Shown: positions 45,622 through 54,473 of the stretch, one piece after another
Position numbering within the stretch: position 1 is the first letter of the stretch
Layout of the letters: each line of letters opens with the position of its first letter
NCBI RefSeq assembly: GCF_900116105.1
Contig: NZ_FPAC01000001.1
Location: 1,788,862-1,852,861 of the forward strand
Source: Paenibacillus sp. 453mf
Lineage (GTDB): Bacteria > Bacillota > Bacilli > Paenibacillales > Paenibacillaceae
DNA length: 64,000 nt
Direction: 5' to 3'
Position numbers and translations under genes: made by a program
Notes under the pieces: generated by a model
What the model saw: the letters and a program-made list of their open reading frames with translations, nothing else
Database searches by the model: none
Told to the model about the DNA's origin: nothing

Positions 45622-46774
45622 GCCAGCGGCTGATTCTATCCAGCGCTACCTCCAGCTGTACGAACGAAGATGCATACGAGCACCGAATGAAGCCCTCTCC
45701 ACCATTACCAAACACATGACCAGGCACTACGGCTACCTTCCCCTCGCGGAGGAGCCTTCCTGCAAACTCCTGAGAACTCATTTCTGTCACCGTAATGTCT
45801 GGAAAGGCATAAAATGCACCCTTCGGTTGTCGGCATGACAGACCCAGTTCACTTAAACTCTGAATGAACATTTTTCGTCGCTCATTGTAAGCCTGCTTCA
45901 TCTCTTCCTTTTCTTCATGTCCGTTCTTAAGACATTCAATTGCCGCAATTTGCCCCATGATAGGTGCACACAGGATGGTATATTGGTGAATCTTGACCAT
46001 TTCCTGCAAGAGCTGCTTAGGTCCACATAAATAACCTATTCTCCATCCCGTCATAGCGAATGCTTTGGAGAAGCCGCTGACCACAAGCGTCCGATCTCGC
46101 ATGCCAGGAAGCGATGCAATACTGTCATGCTGACCATCATAAGTGAGCTCCGCATACATTTCGTCCGTAATAACGATGAGATTATGCTGTATTGCCAGAC
46201 GGACTATCGGCAGCCAGTCTTCTTTTTTCATCACTGCACCTGTCGGATTACTAGGATAATTGACGATCACGGCTTTAGTTCTTGAAGTAATGGCCTGCTG
46301 TAGTAATTCTTCGGTCAGCTTAAAGTCGTGCTCGTCGGACAGCTCCAGCTCAATCGGAACTCCGCCGTTTAACCGTACAAGCGGAGAGTATGCTACGTAA
46401 CCTGGCACAGGTATGACGACCTCATCACCTGGTGTTAAGAGTGCACGAAGAGCCAAATCTATTGCTTCACTACCACCGACGGTTACGAGTATCTCACCAA
46501 CAGGGTCGTAGCTCATCTTAAAATATTTATTCAAATATCCAGCAATTTCTTCCCGCAGCTCCATGAGTCCTTCATTAGGTGTATACATGGTTCGCCCATC
46601 GTTCAGCGCCTTTACACATGCTTCTATTGCTCGCTTAGGTGTAACGAAATCGGGTTCTCCTACGCCTAGAGAGATCACCTCCGGATCAGCTTCGGCTGCG
46701 TTAAAAAATTGGCGAATTCCGGACGGCGGCATTGTCTGTACTACAGGTGACAGGAAGCTGTTCTTAAGATACAT
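45596..46774 (-). CDS. PLP-dependent aminotransferase, class I/II
   Basis: A 392-residue fold-type I aminotransferase: '[20 protein letters not shown]', '[10 protein letters not shown]', the PLP lysine in '[17 protein letters not shown]' (Lys near residue 236) and the carboxylate-binding '[10 protein letters not shown]'. It looks like the PatA/AraT group. It overlaps the ddl gene by 11 bases and is the last gene of the ddlR-ddl unit, so a role in D-/L-alanine or related cell-wall amino-acid supply is likely but not provable from sequence. Its 3' end overlaps the broken phzF convergently. Confidence 0.88.
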   Translation of the reverse strand: MYLKNSFLSPVVQTMPPSGIRQFFNAAEADPEVISLGVGEPDFVTPKRAIEACVKALNDGRTMYTPNEGLMELREEIAGYLNKYFKMSYDPVGEILVTVGGSEAIDLALRALLTPGDEVVIPVPGYVAYSPLVRLNGGVPIELELSDEHDFKLTEELLQQAITSRTKAVIVNYPSNPTGAVMKKEDWLPIVRLAIQHNLIVITDEMYAELTYDGQHDSIASLPGMRDRTLVVSGFSKAFAMTGWRIGYLCGPKQLLQEMVKIHQYTILCAPIMGQIAAIECLKNGHEEKEEMKQAYNERRKMFIQSLSELGLSCRQPKGAFYAFPDITVTEMSSQEFAGRLLREGKVAVVPGHVFGNGGEGFIRCSYASSFVQLEVALDRISRWLRLTHGIY

Positions 46775-47708
46775 AACGATTCTTCTCCCTATTGCACAGA
46801 TTCTCTTTGCTTCTTTCCTCTAAGGAGGCTGTAATTATTCTATCCAGCAGTCCTTCGTACTCTATCCCATCTGCTCTGGCGCTCTGCGGAAACAGACTCG
46901 TTTGAGTCATTCCCGGAAGCGTATTTACTTCTAATACATAGACCACACCGTCCTTGAGCATCAGGTCTATCCTTGCATACACACTGCACTTCAGGGACGA
47001 ATAGCACTTTAAGGCAGCTTCATTCACCTGGTTTTGGAGCTCATCCGTCAGTTGAACGACCTGCTCTTCCGCTTCCCCTGCCTCATATTTGGACACATAG
47101 TCAAAAAACTCAGCTTTGGGTTTAATGGATAGGATTGGCAGAAGCTTACCGTCTAATATAGAGCAAGTTAGCTCCTCTCCCTCTATATAACGTTCAATCA
47201 TAACTTGACGGTCCCATTTCAGTGCTCTACATACCCCTTGCTCAAGAAACTCTGCAGACCGAACAAGTTGAGTTCCTATGCTGGAGCCGCCGCTGTTCGG
47301 CTTGACGATGACTGGAAATTCGATCGCTTCGGTGTCTACAGTCGACAGCTCTTCCAAGCTGCTAACGTTGATCCAGTCTGGTGTGTAGACACCTGCTTGC
47401 CGAAGCAGCCTCTTGCTCATGTCTTTATCCATACAAATGCTGCTGGATAGCACACCACTTCCTATATATGGAATACCCAAAGTTTCCAGCGTGGCCTGTA
47501 CGGTTCCATCCTCACCGAAGGTTCCATGAAGAGCGAGCAGAGCGAAGTCGATCCCATTTGTCTTAGTAATCAGATCACGCTTATCCTTAATATCAATGGG
47601 AATTGGACTGTATTTGGATTTATTGAGATGAACCATCATTTGCTTGCCTGTTTGTAATGAGACTTCTCTCTCGGAGGATACTCCGCCCATAATGATGCCA
47701 ACTTTCAC
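46764..47708 (-). CDS. ddl: D-alanine-D-alanine ligase
   Basis: A 314-residue ATP-grasp ligase: N-terminal 'GGVSSEREVSLQTGKQM', 'ALHGTFGEDGTVQATLE', ATP-binding 'FPVIVKPNSGGSSIGT', and C-terminal 'VLEVNTLPGMTQTSLFPQSA'. It joins two D-alanines for peptidoglycan. The Tyr/Ser/Lys active-site loop region ('DYVSKYEAGEAEEQV') fits a D-Ala-D-Ala rather than a D-Ala-D-lactate enzyme, as far as I can judge. GTG start 47708 after AAGGAGG, 34 bp after the DdlR-like regulator. It may be a second, regulated copy. Confidence 0.92.
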   Translation of the reverse strand: MKVGIIMGGVSSEREVSLQTGKQMMVHLNKSKYSPIPIDIKDKRDLITKTNGIDFALLALHGTFGEDGTVQATLETLGIPYIGSGVLSSSICMDKDMSKRLLRQAGVYTPDWINVSSLEELSTVDTEAIEFPVIVKPNSGGSSIGTQLVRSAEFLEQGVCRALKWDRQVMIERYIEGEELTCSILDGKLLPILSIKPKAEFFDYVSKYEAGEAEEQVVQLTDELQNQVNEAALKCYSSLKCSVYARIDLMLKDGVVYVLEVNTLPGMTQTSLFPQSARADGIEYEGLLDRIITASLEERSKENLCNREKNRYVS

Positions 47709-47742
47709 AACACTACCTCCTTAAAATAATGCTGCGCTCTGA

Positions 47743-49203
47743 TCAGAGCAGCTTCTCCGCACAATGACCAATCATTTGAATTCCCTTCCGAATATCCGCT
47801 TCTGATACTCGTGAGAAACCAAGCCGAAGCGTATTCCGACCACGGCCGTCCGTGTAAAAAATATCACCCGGTGTAAACAAAACCCCCTGTTCTGAACACA
47901 ACTTCAGCAGCTTCCTTGTATCCAAGCCGGATGCAAATTCAATAAATACATGAAGGCCTCCATCACTTGACAACTGATGCGCAGGGAGCCAATCTTTACA
48001 ACCTTTGACGACCAGCTCATATTTTCGTTTGTATTCCGACTTCGCCCGCTTTAGATATTTCTCAAAATTGCCATTATAAAGATATTGATATAGCAAGGAT
48101 TGATCGAGTGTAGACGTATGAATGCTTCGTGCACGCTTTACGCTCTCCAGATAATGAATCAATGCTTTATCGGCCAGCACCCAGCCGACACGCAAGCCGG
48201 GAAATAATATCTTAGAGAAGCTCCCTATATAGATCACATTGTTATTTCCACTTCCCGCACTCACGACAAGCGGTGCTATATGCGATCCCGAATAACGCAA
48301 TTCTTCATTAAATCCGTCCTCGATGATGGGAACCTGATACTCATTAAACAGACGTAAAGCTTCTCTTCTTTTTTGATGGGACATCACTATTCCAGTGGGA
48401 TTATGATAAGAGGGTATGAGATAAGCCAAATCATAAGCATGAGATGCGAGCTCATGGGAAAGGTCCTTCAGACGGATACCATCCCTCTCCATAGGAACTC
48501 CTGTAATCTTGTAACCATGCATTTTAAATGCTTTGATGGCCGTATGATGAGTCGGATTCTCGCACAAAATCCGGCCGCTCCCTTGCTTGAAGCTAGACAG
48601 TACCAGGCTGAGCCCCTCCGTAAAGCCACTCGTCACGAGCAGGTCCTTACCGGTTAGGTCTACGCCTTTATTCTCCATATAACTCAGCAGATATTCGATC
48701 AGCGGTTGATAGCCTTTGGCGTATCCATAATTTAGAAGCACCTCTCCCTCTAATGACATTCGGTCCATAAAAGCCCTCTTTACATTTTGCAGATCAAACA
48801 ACTCTTCATCTGGAGCAATACTGGTAAAAGAAATGGCTTGTTTCTGTCCACGAATGCCATGCTTCATTAAATCATGTTCTTCGGCAAGCCTAGCATAGTC
48901 ATTTAATTTCGTACTCCAATCAATCATAACGCCGTGTGACTGAAATACAGAATCCGAAGGTGCGGCAGAATCAATAACGAAATGACCCTGACCTTTAACG
49001 GTATAAATATATCCATCCGCTTCAAGCTCTGAGTAAGCGTTTATTACGGTATTACGGCTAACGTGGAGAAGTACGCATAGTTCACGGGTTGAAGGCAGCT
49101 TTTGATCTCCTTGAAGTGCTCCTGTCGTTATAAGCCGTCTCATATAATCTTTGACCTGTATATAGGCCGGTCGGTCATTCGCTAGTATAAAATCCGAATA
49201 CAT
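47743..49203 (-). CDS. ddlR: MocR/GabR-type regulator, DdlR-like
   Basis: A 486-residue chimeric regulator: N-terminal GntR winged helix ('LPSTRELCVLLHVSRNTVIN', residues ~40-60) fused to a fold-type I aminotransferase-like domain with 'IPSYHNPTGIVMS' and the PLP lysine in 'IYIGSFSKILFPGLRVGW'. In Brevibacillus brevis DdlR, a protein of this type, activates the ddl gene in response to D-alanine metabolism; the same gene order here (regulator followed by ddl) supports that assignment. ATG 49203 is chosen after AGGGGG. The 14-bp palindrome GCTCTGATCAGAGC lies at its 3' end, just upstream of ddl. Confidence 0.82.
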   Translation of the reverse strand: MYSDFILANDRPAYIQVKDYMRRLITTGALQGDQKLPSTRELCVLLHVSRNTVINAYSELEADGYIYTVKGQGHFVIDSAAPSDSVFQSHGVMIDWSTKLNDYARLAEEHDLMKHGIRGQKQAISFTSIAPDEELFDLQNVKRAFMDRMSLEGEVLLNYGYAKGYQPLIEYLLSYMENKGVDLTGKDLLVTSGFTEGLSLVLSSFKQGSGRILCENPTHHTAIKAFKMHGYKITGVPMERDGIRLKDLSHELASHAYDLAYLIPSYHNPTGIVMSHQKRREALRLFNEYQVPIIEDGFNEELRYSGSHIAPLVVSAGSGNNNVIYIGSFSKILFPGLRVGWVLADKALIHYLESVKRARSIHTSTLDQSLLYQYLYNGNFEKYLKRAKSEYKRKYELVVKGCKDWLPAHQLSSDGGLHVFIEFASGLDTRKLLKLCSEQGVLFTPGDIFYTDGRGRNTLRLGFSRVSEADIRKGIQMIGHCAEKLL

Positions 49204-49493
49204 TCTCAGCAGCCCCCTCGCCATCATCATCGCATATAATCATTTAGACCACTAGATCCACGAAGTCACGCTTTCAAGGCAGAAGTGGTTCCCCAGATCA
49301 GGTTAACAAAAAAATACCTTCCATCGATTTCGTTCCGTCCTCAGGAGTTACCTAACATACGTATTTACTACTCCAGCACATAGTGCTAGCTTTGATATCA
49401 GAAGCATAGTTGGAATAGAGGTGAGTTATGCATTTAAATGAGTTAATTCGCAGCAATATATAGAAACCAAATTCAGTAATTATTCGCTGAATA

Positions 49494-49519
49494 AAAAAAG
49501 CCAAGGCAAATGCCTTGAC
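49494..49519 (-). terminator. Terminator of the CycA-like permease gene
   Basis: Stem around CAAGGCA/TGCCTTG (49502-49508 and 49511-49517) with TTTTTTT on the minus strand. Confidence 0.75.
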
Positions 49520-49534
49520 TCTTGTAGTGAACAG

Positions 49535-50887
49535 TTAAGCAGCTTTCTTCCTAAGAATGTAATAGATTGCGATGACGATGATAAACCATACCGGAGTTAC
49601 AAACAGAGCGACTCTCGTGTCTTCAGCCAGCCCCAAGATGACAAGTACAAAAGCAAGAAAGGCCAAAATCAAGTAGTTAGAGAATGGATAAAGCGGCAGC
49701 TTGAACTTATTGCTACGTGCCAATTCCGGTTTCATTTTACGGTATCTCAAATGACTGATGACGATCATCGCCCAGATGAAGAGAAAACACACTGTCGAAA
49801 TGCTCGTAATAAGTGTAAATACACCCTCCGGCATCACGTAATTCAGTATAACTGCGATTAATATAACCGCACAAGAGAAATACAGCGCATTAGAAGGCAC
49901 TCTTCTTCTGTTCAACTTGCTTAGACGTTCAGGCGCATTCTCGTCTTTGGCCAGGGAATACAGCATACGGCTTGTACTAAAAATGGCACTGTTGCAGGCC
50001 GAGGCCGCAGATGTCAGCACGACAAAATTAACGACCGCTGCCGCCGCGGTAATACCTACAGCCAGGAACACCTGAACGAAGGGACTCTCATTCGGAATAA
50101 TCGCATTCCATGGATAGATGCTCATAATTACGAGCAGTGCGCCCACATAGAAGATCAAAGTTCTGATGGGAATATTATTGATGGCTTGCGGAATAACTTT
50201 TTCCGGATTCTCCGTCTCACCCGCTGTCAGACCAACAAGCTCAATACCTACAAAAGCAAATACCACCATTTGAAAGGATAATAAAAAGCCGTTCACGCCA
50301 TTTGGAAACATGCCTCCATGCTCCCACAAATTTGTGAAGCTCGAAGGACCTTGATCCGTGGAGAACCCTCTTACAATCATTACGATCCCGATGACGATCA
50401 GAGCAAGAATCGCGATAATCTTAATTAAGGCGAACCAAAATTCCATCTCCCCAAACAGCTTCACGGTTGCCAGATTCATTATTAGCAATATTACAAGTGC
50501 TATAAGACCAGGCATCCATTGGGGTATCTCCGGAAACCAGAACTCTGTATATAGTCCGACGGCTGTCAAATCTGCCATTGCGATCGAAATCCAGCAGAAC
50601 CAATAGGTCCAACCCGTGACAAAAGCGGCCCCATTCCCCATGTATTCTTTAACAAATTCAACGAACGAATGGTAGTTAAGATTACTTAATAACAATTCTC
50701 CCAGAGCCCGCATAATGAAAAATAAAATGATACCCGTTAGTATGTATGCCAATAGTATCGAGGGACCTGCTAAATGAATGGATTTGCCGGCGCCCAGAAA
50801 CAAACCGGTACCGATCGCTCCACCTATGGCGATAAGCTGCACGTGTCTGTTTTTTAACCCTCTTGTCAAATTATCATCCTGTACCAT
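49535..50887 (-). CDS. cycA: D-serine/D-alanine/glycine permease (CycA-like)
   Basis: A 450-residue amino-acid permease with 12 transmembrane helices. Many stretches follow E. coli CycA almost residue for residue, for example 'FAFVGIELVG', 'INNIPIRTLIFYVGALLVIM', 'VVNFVVLTSAASACNSAIFS' and 'DDTRVALFVTPVWF'-like 'EDTRVALFVTPVWF'. It should import D-alanine, D-serine and glycine by proton symport. No strong ribosome site is visible before ATG 50887. It is transcribed towards the ddlR-ddl-aminotransferase unit, and together they form a D-alanine module. Confidence 0.88.
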   Translation of the reverse strand: MVQDDNLTRGLKNRHVQLIAIGGAIGTGLFLGAGKSIHLAGPSILLAYILTGIILFFIMRALGELLLSNLNYHSFVEFVKEYMGNGAAFVTGWTYWFCWISIAMADLTAVGLYTEFWFPEIPQWMPGLIALVILLIMNLATVKLFGEMEFWFALIKIIAILALIVIGIVMIVRGFSTDQGPSSFTNLWEHGGMFPNGVNGFLLSFQMVVFAFVGIELVGLTAGETENPEKVIPQAINNIPIRTLIFYVGALLVIMSIYPWNAIIPNESPFVQVFLAVGITAAAAVVNFVVLTSAASACNSAIFSTSRMLYSLAKDENAPERLSKLNRRRVPSNALYFSCAVILIAVILNYVMPEGVFTLITSISTVCFLFIWAMIVISHLRYRKMKPELARSNKFKLPLYPFSNYLILAFLAFVLVILGLAEDTRVALFVTPVWFIIVIAIYYILRKKAA

Positions 50888-51192
50888 GGGTTAGTTTCAT
50901 TCACTCTCTTTCTCTGATGTCAATTCGGTTAGACAGCTCCATCTCCCGTTTTTATATCATACTTGCTTCTGCCTTCGATTACATAGGTAAATAGAACGAA
51001 TATGCTGCTTATATGGTCTTAACTCCCATACCCTGCTTATTATTGCACAATACGTTTAAGCTCATCCTTTCACTCGTTCATGAGAAAATGTAGGCTTGAA
51101 TGCATAAGCAGCCCTGTGTTATGGAAAACTTCCTAGGTGAGGATTAAGCATAAATCCCAATACAACAGCATTATTTAAAGGAGGTATTAGGT
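50888..51192. other. Intergenic region between divergent cycA and tlp
   Basis: About 300 bp. Holds AAAGGAGG before tlp. A GCATA/CATTATT pair (51150-51174) looks like a sigma-G promoter but is too close to the ribosome site to be convincing. No other feature recognised. Confidence 0.35.
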
Positions 51193-51420
51193 ATGGCTAA
51201 GCCAGATAATCGCAAGGATAATGTTCAACGTTTGCAAAATGCGGTACAAAACACTATTGAAAATTACCGTGAGGCTGAGGGCTATCTCGAAGAGTTCGGA
51301 GATGAAATACCTGCTCAGGAAAAAGCTCAAATTCAAGAGAAAAATGAACGCCGCAAGCATAGTATTTCCGGATTCCGTGAGGAAATTAAGGATGAATCCG
51401 ATCATCAGTCACAATCCTAA
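51193..51420 (+). CDS. tlp: Small acid-soluble spore protein Tlp
   Basis: A 75-residue hydrophilic helical protein matching the thioredoxin-like SASP Tlp: 'MAKPDNRKDNVQRLQNAVQN', 'TIENYREAE' and 'EKNERRKHSISGFREEIKDE'. It accumulates in the forespore of Bacillales and marks the host as a spore former. ATG follows AAAGGAGG. The next small gene starts 39 bp downstream and may be cotranscribed. Confidence 0.93.
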   Translation: MAKPDNRKDNVQRLQNAVQNTIENYREAEGYLEEFGDEIPAQEKAQIQEKNERRKHSISGFREEIKDESDHQSQS

Positions 51421-51459
51421 TGTGATTTGCACTTTGATCGAGGAGGAGGTTTGCTTCAA

Positions 51460-51648
51460 ATGACAAAACAGGATCCACAAGAACTCCTACAGCAAAAACA
51501 CAGTCAGGATGAGCAAAAAGAACAGTTCACCAAATTTGCACGCAGCGCATCAGGTCATGCTGAATTAGAAGCAGGGCAGGAATTCAGTCATGACAGAAAG
51601 TCGGATGACCAGAACCGCATGAAATCTGTCGAAAATAAAAGAGCCTGA
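51460..51648 (+). CDS. 62-residue hydrophilic protein, unknown
   Basis: ATG 51460 preceded by GAGGAGG (10-base spacer). The product is very polar and glutamine/glutamate/lysine rich ('PQELLQQKHSQDEQKEQF', 'RSASGHAELEAGQEFSHD'), without hydrophobic segments; it is probably disordered or a single helix. It follows tlp and ends before a clear terminator, so a sporulation role is plausible. I do not recognise the family. Confidence 0.65.
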   Translation: MTKQDPQELLQQKHSQDEQKEQFTKFARSASGHAELEAGQEFSHDRKSDDQNRMKSVENKRA

Positions 51649-51670
51649 TCATTTCAATATCCGATTAACC

Positions 51671-51702
51671 AAGCCGATCCCATCATGGATCGGCTTATTT
51701 AT
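51671..51702 (+). terminator. Terminator of the tlp unit
   Basis: A 10-bp perfect stem AAGCCGATCC with GGATCGGCTT (51671-51680 and 51687-51696) followed by ATTTATA. Confidence 0.75.
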
Positions 51703-51813
51703 ACATCACGCAAGTCTTAGATTAACCAAGGGTTACATTCTCCGTTATATCCCCAACATAACTCATGACTTGAAATTAAATGTTGCAAATTATTCAGCAA
51801 TATCATATATTAA

Positions 51814-51855
51814 TTGACATATCAATTATTGACTTATCAAATATTGACTAATCAA
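51814..51855 (+). promoter_or_regulatory. Three-copy operator array (TTGAnnnnTCAA, 15-bp period)
   Basis: TTGACATATCAA (51814-51825), TTGACTTATCAA (51829-51840) and TTGACTAATCAA (51844-51855) are near-palindromic dodecamers at an exact 15-bp spacing directly upstream of the nitroreductase ribosome site. A fourth copy, TTGATAGCTCAA, is at 52595-52606 before the marR gene. Confidence 0.75.
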
Positions 51856-51880
51856 TTAAATAGATAAAAGGAGGGTCGTA

Positions 51881-52525
51881 ATGACTATGCGCAAATATCA
51901 ACAAACCAATGATTTCAACGAGATCGTTTACGGTCGTCGTTCCATCAAAGTGTATGATCCTGCCGTTAAGATCAGCAAAGAAGAAATGACTGAGATTTTG
52001 GAAGAAGCGGTTACAGCTCCCTCCTCAATTAATATGCAGCCTTGGCGTTTTGTGGTCATTGAAAGCGATGAGGCCAAAGCTACACTCGCTCCGCTAGCAA
52101 GATTCAATAAGGATAAAGTACTCTCCGCCTCAGCTGTTATTGCAGTGTTTGGGGACATGAATAACTTTGATTATGCGGAAGAAATTTATGGAACTGCTGT
52201 AGAGCTTGGTTATATGCCTCACGAGGTTAAAGACATGCAGCTTGGTGCTTTTAAACCTATTTATGAAAATATGTCGGATGAAGTTTTGCGTGATGTCATC
52301 TTGCTGGATTCTGGTCTTGTATCTATGCAGCTTATGCTTGTGGCACGAGCCCATGGCTATGATACTAATCCAATCGGTGGATTTGAGAAGGATCAGATTG
52401 CAGAAGCTTTTGGTTTGGATAAAAACCGCTATGTACCGGTTATGCTAATTACGATAGGCAAAGCAGCAAGTAAAGGATTCACCTCTTATCGTCTACCTGT
52501 AGATACCGTTGCCATGTGGAAATAA
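51881..52525 (+). CDS. Nitroreductase family FMN-dependent oxidoreductase
   Basis: A 214-residue nitroreductase-fold protein: 'NEIVYGRRSIKVYDPAVKIS' at the start, 'APSSINMQPWRFVVIE' (FMN phosphate region) and 'GGFEKDQIAEAFGLD' near the end. It would reduce quinones or nitro compounds with NAD(P)H, like B. subtilis MhqN/YdgI. ATG follows AAAGGAGG. Its promoter carries three tandem operator copies, and a marR gene follows with a fourth copy, so it is very likely repressed by that MarR protein and induced by electrophiles. Confidence 0.9.
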   Translation: MTMRKYQQTNDFNEIVYGRRSIKVYDPAVKISKEEMTEILEEAVTAPSSINMQPWRFVVIESDEAKATLAPLARFNKDKVLSASAVIAVFGDMNNFDYAEEIYGTAVELGYMPHEVKDMQLGAFKPIYENMSDEVLRDVILLDSGLVSMQLMLVARAHGYDTNPIGGFEKDQIAEAFGLDKNRYVPVMLITIGKAASKGFTSYRLPVDTVAMWK

Positions 52526-52594
52526 TTGGTTTCCATGATTTAGAGCATGTAGTTAGTGCTGTCTTGTACTTTATGGGAATTTGCATTATATTAA

Positions 52595-52606
52595 TTGATA
52601 GCTCAA
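52595..52606 (+). promoter_or_regulatory. Fourth operator copy, before marR
   Basis: TTGATAGCTCAA has the same TTGAnnnnTCAA pattern as the array at 51814-51855 and lies 74 bp upstream of the marR start, indicating autoregulation. Confidence 0.6.
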
Positions 52607-52679
52607 ATAATGAGTGTGTCATGATTTGGACATGACCATAGAGCGATTGTCCACCTGACAGCACTCGGGAGGTCAATTT

Positions 52680-53108
52680 ATGAAATGTTCATTCTCAGAA
52701 CAGGAGCAAATTCTGCATCTGCTTAAGAATCTGAATAATCAGATCAGCCCCAAGTTTGAAAGATGTACAGGAATCAGCTCTTCCCGATATGACTTATTAT
52801 ATCAGCTCTATCTTGCAGACGAGGTCAACCAAACTCATCTGCAAAGGGCGATCAATATTGATAGTGCGGCCATTACTCGTCATCTTAAACAACTGGAAGC
52901 AGACGGAATGGTAGCAAGAAGGCGAAACCCTTCAGATCACAGAGTAACCTTTGTTCGTCTGACCGAAGACGGTCGGAAACATATCGTTAACTACAAGAAA
53001 GAAAAGATGAATTTCGTGAGTCAAATGCTGAGGGATTTCCGTAAGGAAGAAGTCGAGATTCTTAATGATATGCTGCTTCGATTGCAGAACAATATAAGCC
53101 AATACTAA
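52680..53108 (+). CDS. MarR-family regulator
   Basis: A 142-residue MarR winged helix: 'LTGISSSRYDLLYQLY'-like N-terminus ('CTGISSSRYDLLYQLYLAD'), recognition helix 'DSAAITRHLKQLEADGMVAR' and wing 'RRNPSDHRVTFVRLTEDG'. One or two cysteines near the N-terminus (C3, C29) could sense thiol-reactive compounds. ATG follows GGGAGG. It is placed between the nitroreductase and monooxygenase genes and is the expected repressor of both and of itself. Confidence 0.9.
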   Translation: MKCSFSEQEQILHLLKNLNNQISPKFERCTGISSSRYDLLYQLYLADEVNQTHLQRAINIDSAAITRHLKQLEADGMVARRRNPSDHRVTFVRLTEDGRKHIVNYKKEKMNFVSQMLRDFRKEEVEILNDMLLRLQNNISQY

Positions 53109-53138
53109 CTTACATTTAGGAAAAGGAAGGTCATCATC

Positions 53139-53435
53139 ATAATTATCATTCATGCAAACTTATTGATTAAACCGGAGCAGGAAGCTGTATTTCTTGAAGA
53201 AGTCAAAGCACTTCTTGCAGCGACGAGAGCTGAAGAAGGAAACATCAGCTATGATCTCATGAAATCAACCGAGCAAGAGCATAAGTACACTATGGTTGAG
53301 CTGTGGAAGGATATGGAGGCTGCGGGAATTCACAATACAAGTGCTCACTTCACTTCCTTCACTCAGAAAGCGAAAGAGCTTCTGGCCGCACCGATGGAAC
53401 TCAAAATATTCAGTGGTGAACCTCTGAAAGCTTAA
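53139..53435 (+). CDS. Antibiotic biosynthesis monooxygenase (ABM) domain protein, start codon odd
   Basis: An ~98-residue ferredoxin-like-fold ABM protein (YgiN-like) that probably handles quinones: 'IHANLLIKPEQEAVFLEEVK', 'AEEGNISYDLMKS', 'YTMVELWKDMEAAGIHNTSA'. The conserved N-terminus 'IIIHANLLIK' is in frame from 53142, but there is no ATG/GTG/TTG there: the codon at the right distance (8 bases) from AAGGAAGG is ATA (53139-53141), where ATG would be expected. The first ordinary start is TTG at 53163, which cuts off the first beta strand. It may use ATA/ATC, start at TTG, or have lost its start. Confidence 0.78.
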   Translation: MIIIHANLLIKPEQEAVFLEEVKALLAATRAEEGNISYDLMKSTEQEHKYTMVELWKDMEAAGIHNTSAHFTSFTQKAKELLAAPMELKIFSGEPLKA

Positions 53436-53507
53436 TTTAAATTACAAGACAACCTTGGGATTGTGAAGTATATCCCAGGGTCTTCTCTTATTGATCACTT
53501 TGATATT

Positions 53508-54188
53508 TTAAATGATCCCAAACAGAATGAAACCAATCGTATTGATTGCGAGATTAGCACACATATGTACCATCCAAGAGGCATAGATATTTCCGTTTCT
53601 CTCATTGAGCCAGTTGAATAAGACGCCTGCGACAAAGAGGCTGACAATCAGCAATACAAATAATGAAATCGTAAACCAGCTCGTCATCATCGCGATGTGG
53701 TAGACTGCAAATGCTCCTGAGCTGAACAAATAGGCAAATCGGCGGCTGGCAAGTTTCTTCAATGTGAGAAATGCAAATCCCCTGAAGAAAAATTCTTCAA
53801 GCAATGAATTTACTATGGAAATGTAAATGGCTACTAATACAAAATTGCCCGCGTGAACCCCCATATTATCCTGCAACGCTCCAGTGACTTGGGTAAAATC
53901 AAAGTAAGGTCCAATGAGGAAGTAACTACCCAAGATAAATATGAAGACACCTATACCCAGTAATATGGCAAATCGGATACTTTTCTTATCAAATTTGAAT
54001 AAGGCCCGGAAAGAAACTCCCTTGCTGTAATAGGCATACAATGCCGGTAAGGTGAGAAAAAGTATGATTTTGATAATGGATTTTACGGCGTAATCAGGTT
54101 TAAGTACGGCATCGACATAGCCCATGACAGCGCAGCTAAATACAACAATGAGTATGATGCTGATCCAATTTTTTCTTGTGTTTACCAT
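53508..54188 (-). CDS. CPBP-family intramembrane protease (CAAX-like)
   Basis: A 226-residue membrane protein with 6-7 hydrophobic segments. Motif 1 'LLEEFFFRGF' (EExxxR) near residue 130 and motif 2 'FAVYHIAMM' are present, with a third 'NGNIYASWMVHMCAN'. These are the metal-binding residues of ABI/Rce1-type proteases. In Firmicutes such proteins often serve peptide maturation or bacteriocin immunity, but no peptide gene is adjacent. A dispersed-repeat copy lies immediately upstream (54206). Confidence 0.9.
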   Translation of the reverse strand: MVNTRKNWISIILIVVFSCAVMGYVDAVLKPDYAVKSIIKIILFLTLPALYAYYSKGVSFRALFKFDKKSIRFAILLGIGVFIFILGSYFLIGPYFDFTQVTGALQDNMGVHAGNFVLVAIYISIVNSLLEEFFFRGFAFLTLKKLASRRFAYLFSSGAFAVYHIAMMTSWFTISLFVLLIVSLFVAGVLFNWLNERNGNIYASWMVHMCANLAINTIGFILFGII

Positions 54189-54205
54189 TTAATGTTCTCC
54201 CAATA

Positions 54206-54231
54206 GAATCAATTTCATAATACCTTTAGCT
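54206..54231 (+). repeat. 26-bp copy of the dispersed repeat
   Basis: GAATCAATTTCATAATACCT plus TTAGCT is exactly the reverse complement of 20699-20724. A partial copy, TATCAATTTCAT, follows at about 54357-54368. Confidence 0.7.
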
Positions 54232-54473
54232 TAGCAGGCATTTCGACAATATTCTCCATGCACGTTGCTAATATAAAAGGAATACAGCGCCATTTTGATA
54301 GCATCGAACTATTAATCTATTATGATCCATCCTATATAATTAATGCTTTGAAATAGTATCAATTTCATCAATAGACCATAGTACATACCATCATAACTCG
54401 TATCAAGCAATACTAACAACTCTAATCTAGATCGATAAGCGAGGAATCGAAATGAAATTATATCCAGAAATTG
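54232..54473. other. Intergenic region, no gene recognised
   Basis: AT-rich stretch between the CPBP protease promoter side and a gene remnant. Apart from the partial repeat at 54357-54368 nothing is recognised. ATG 54452 after GAGGAATCG opens only nine codons. Confidence 0.35.

Noticed and set aside
51150-51174. GCATA/CATTATT as sigma-G promoter for tlp
   Set aside because: The start point would fall inside the ribosome binding site, leaving almost no leader.
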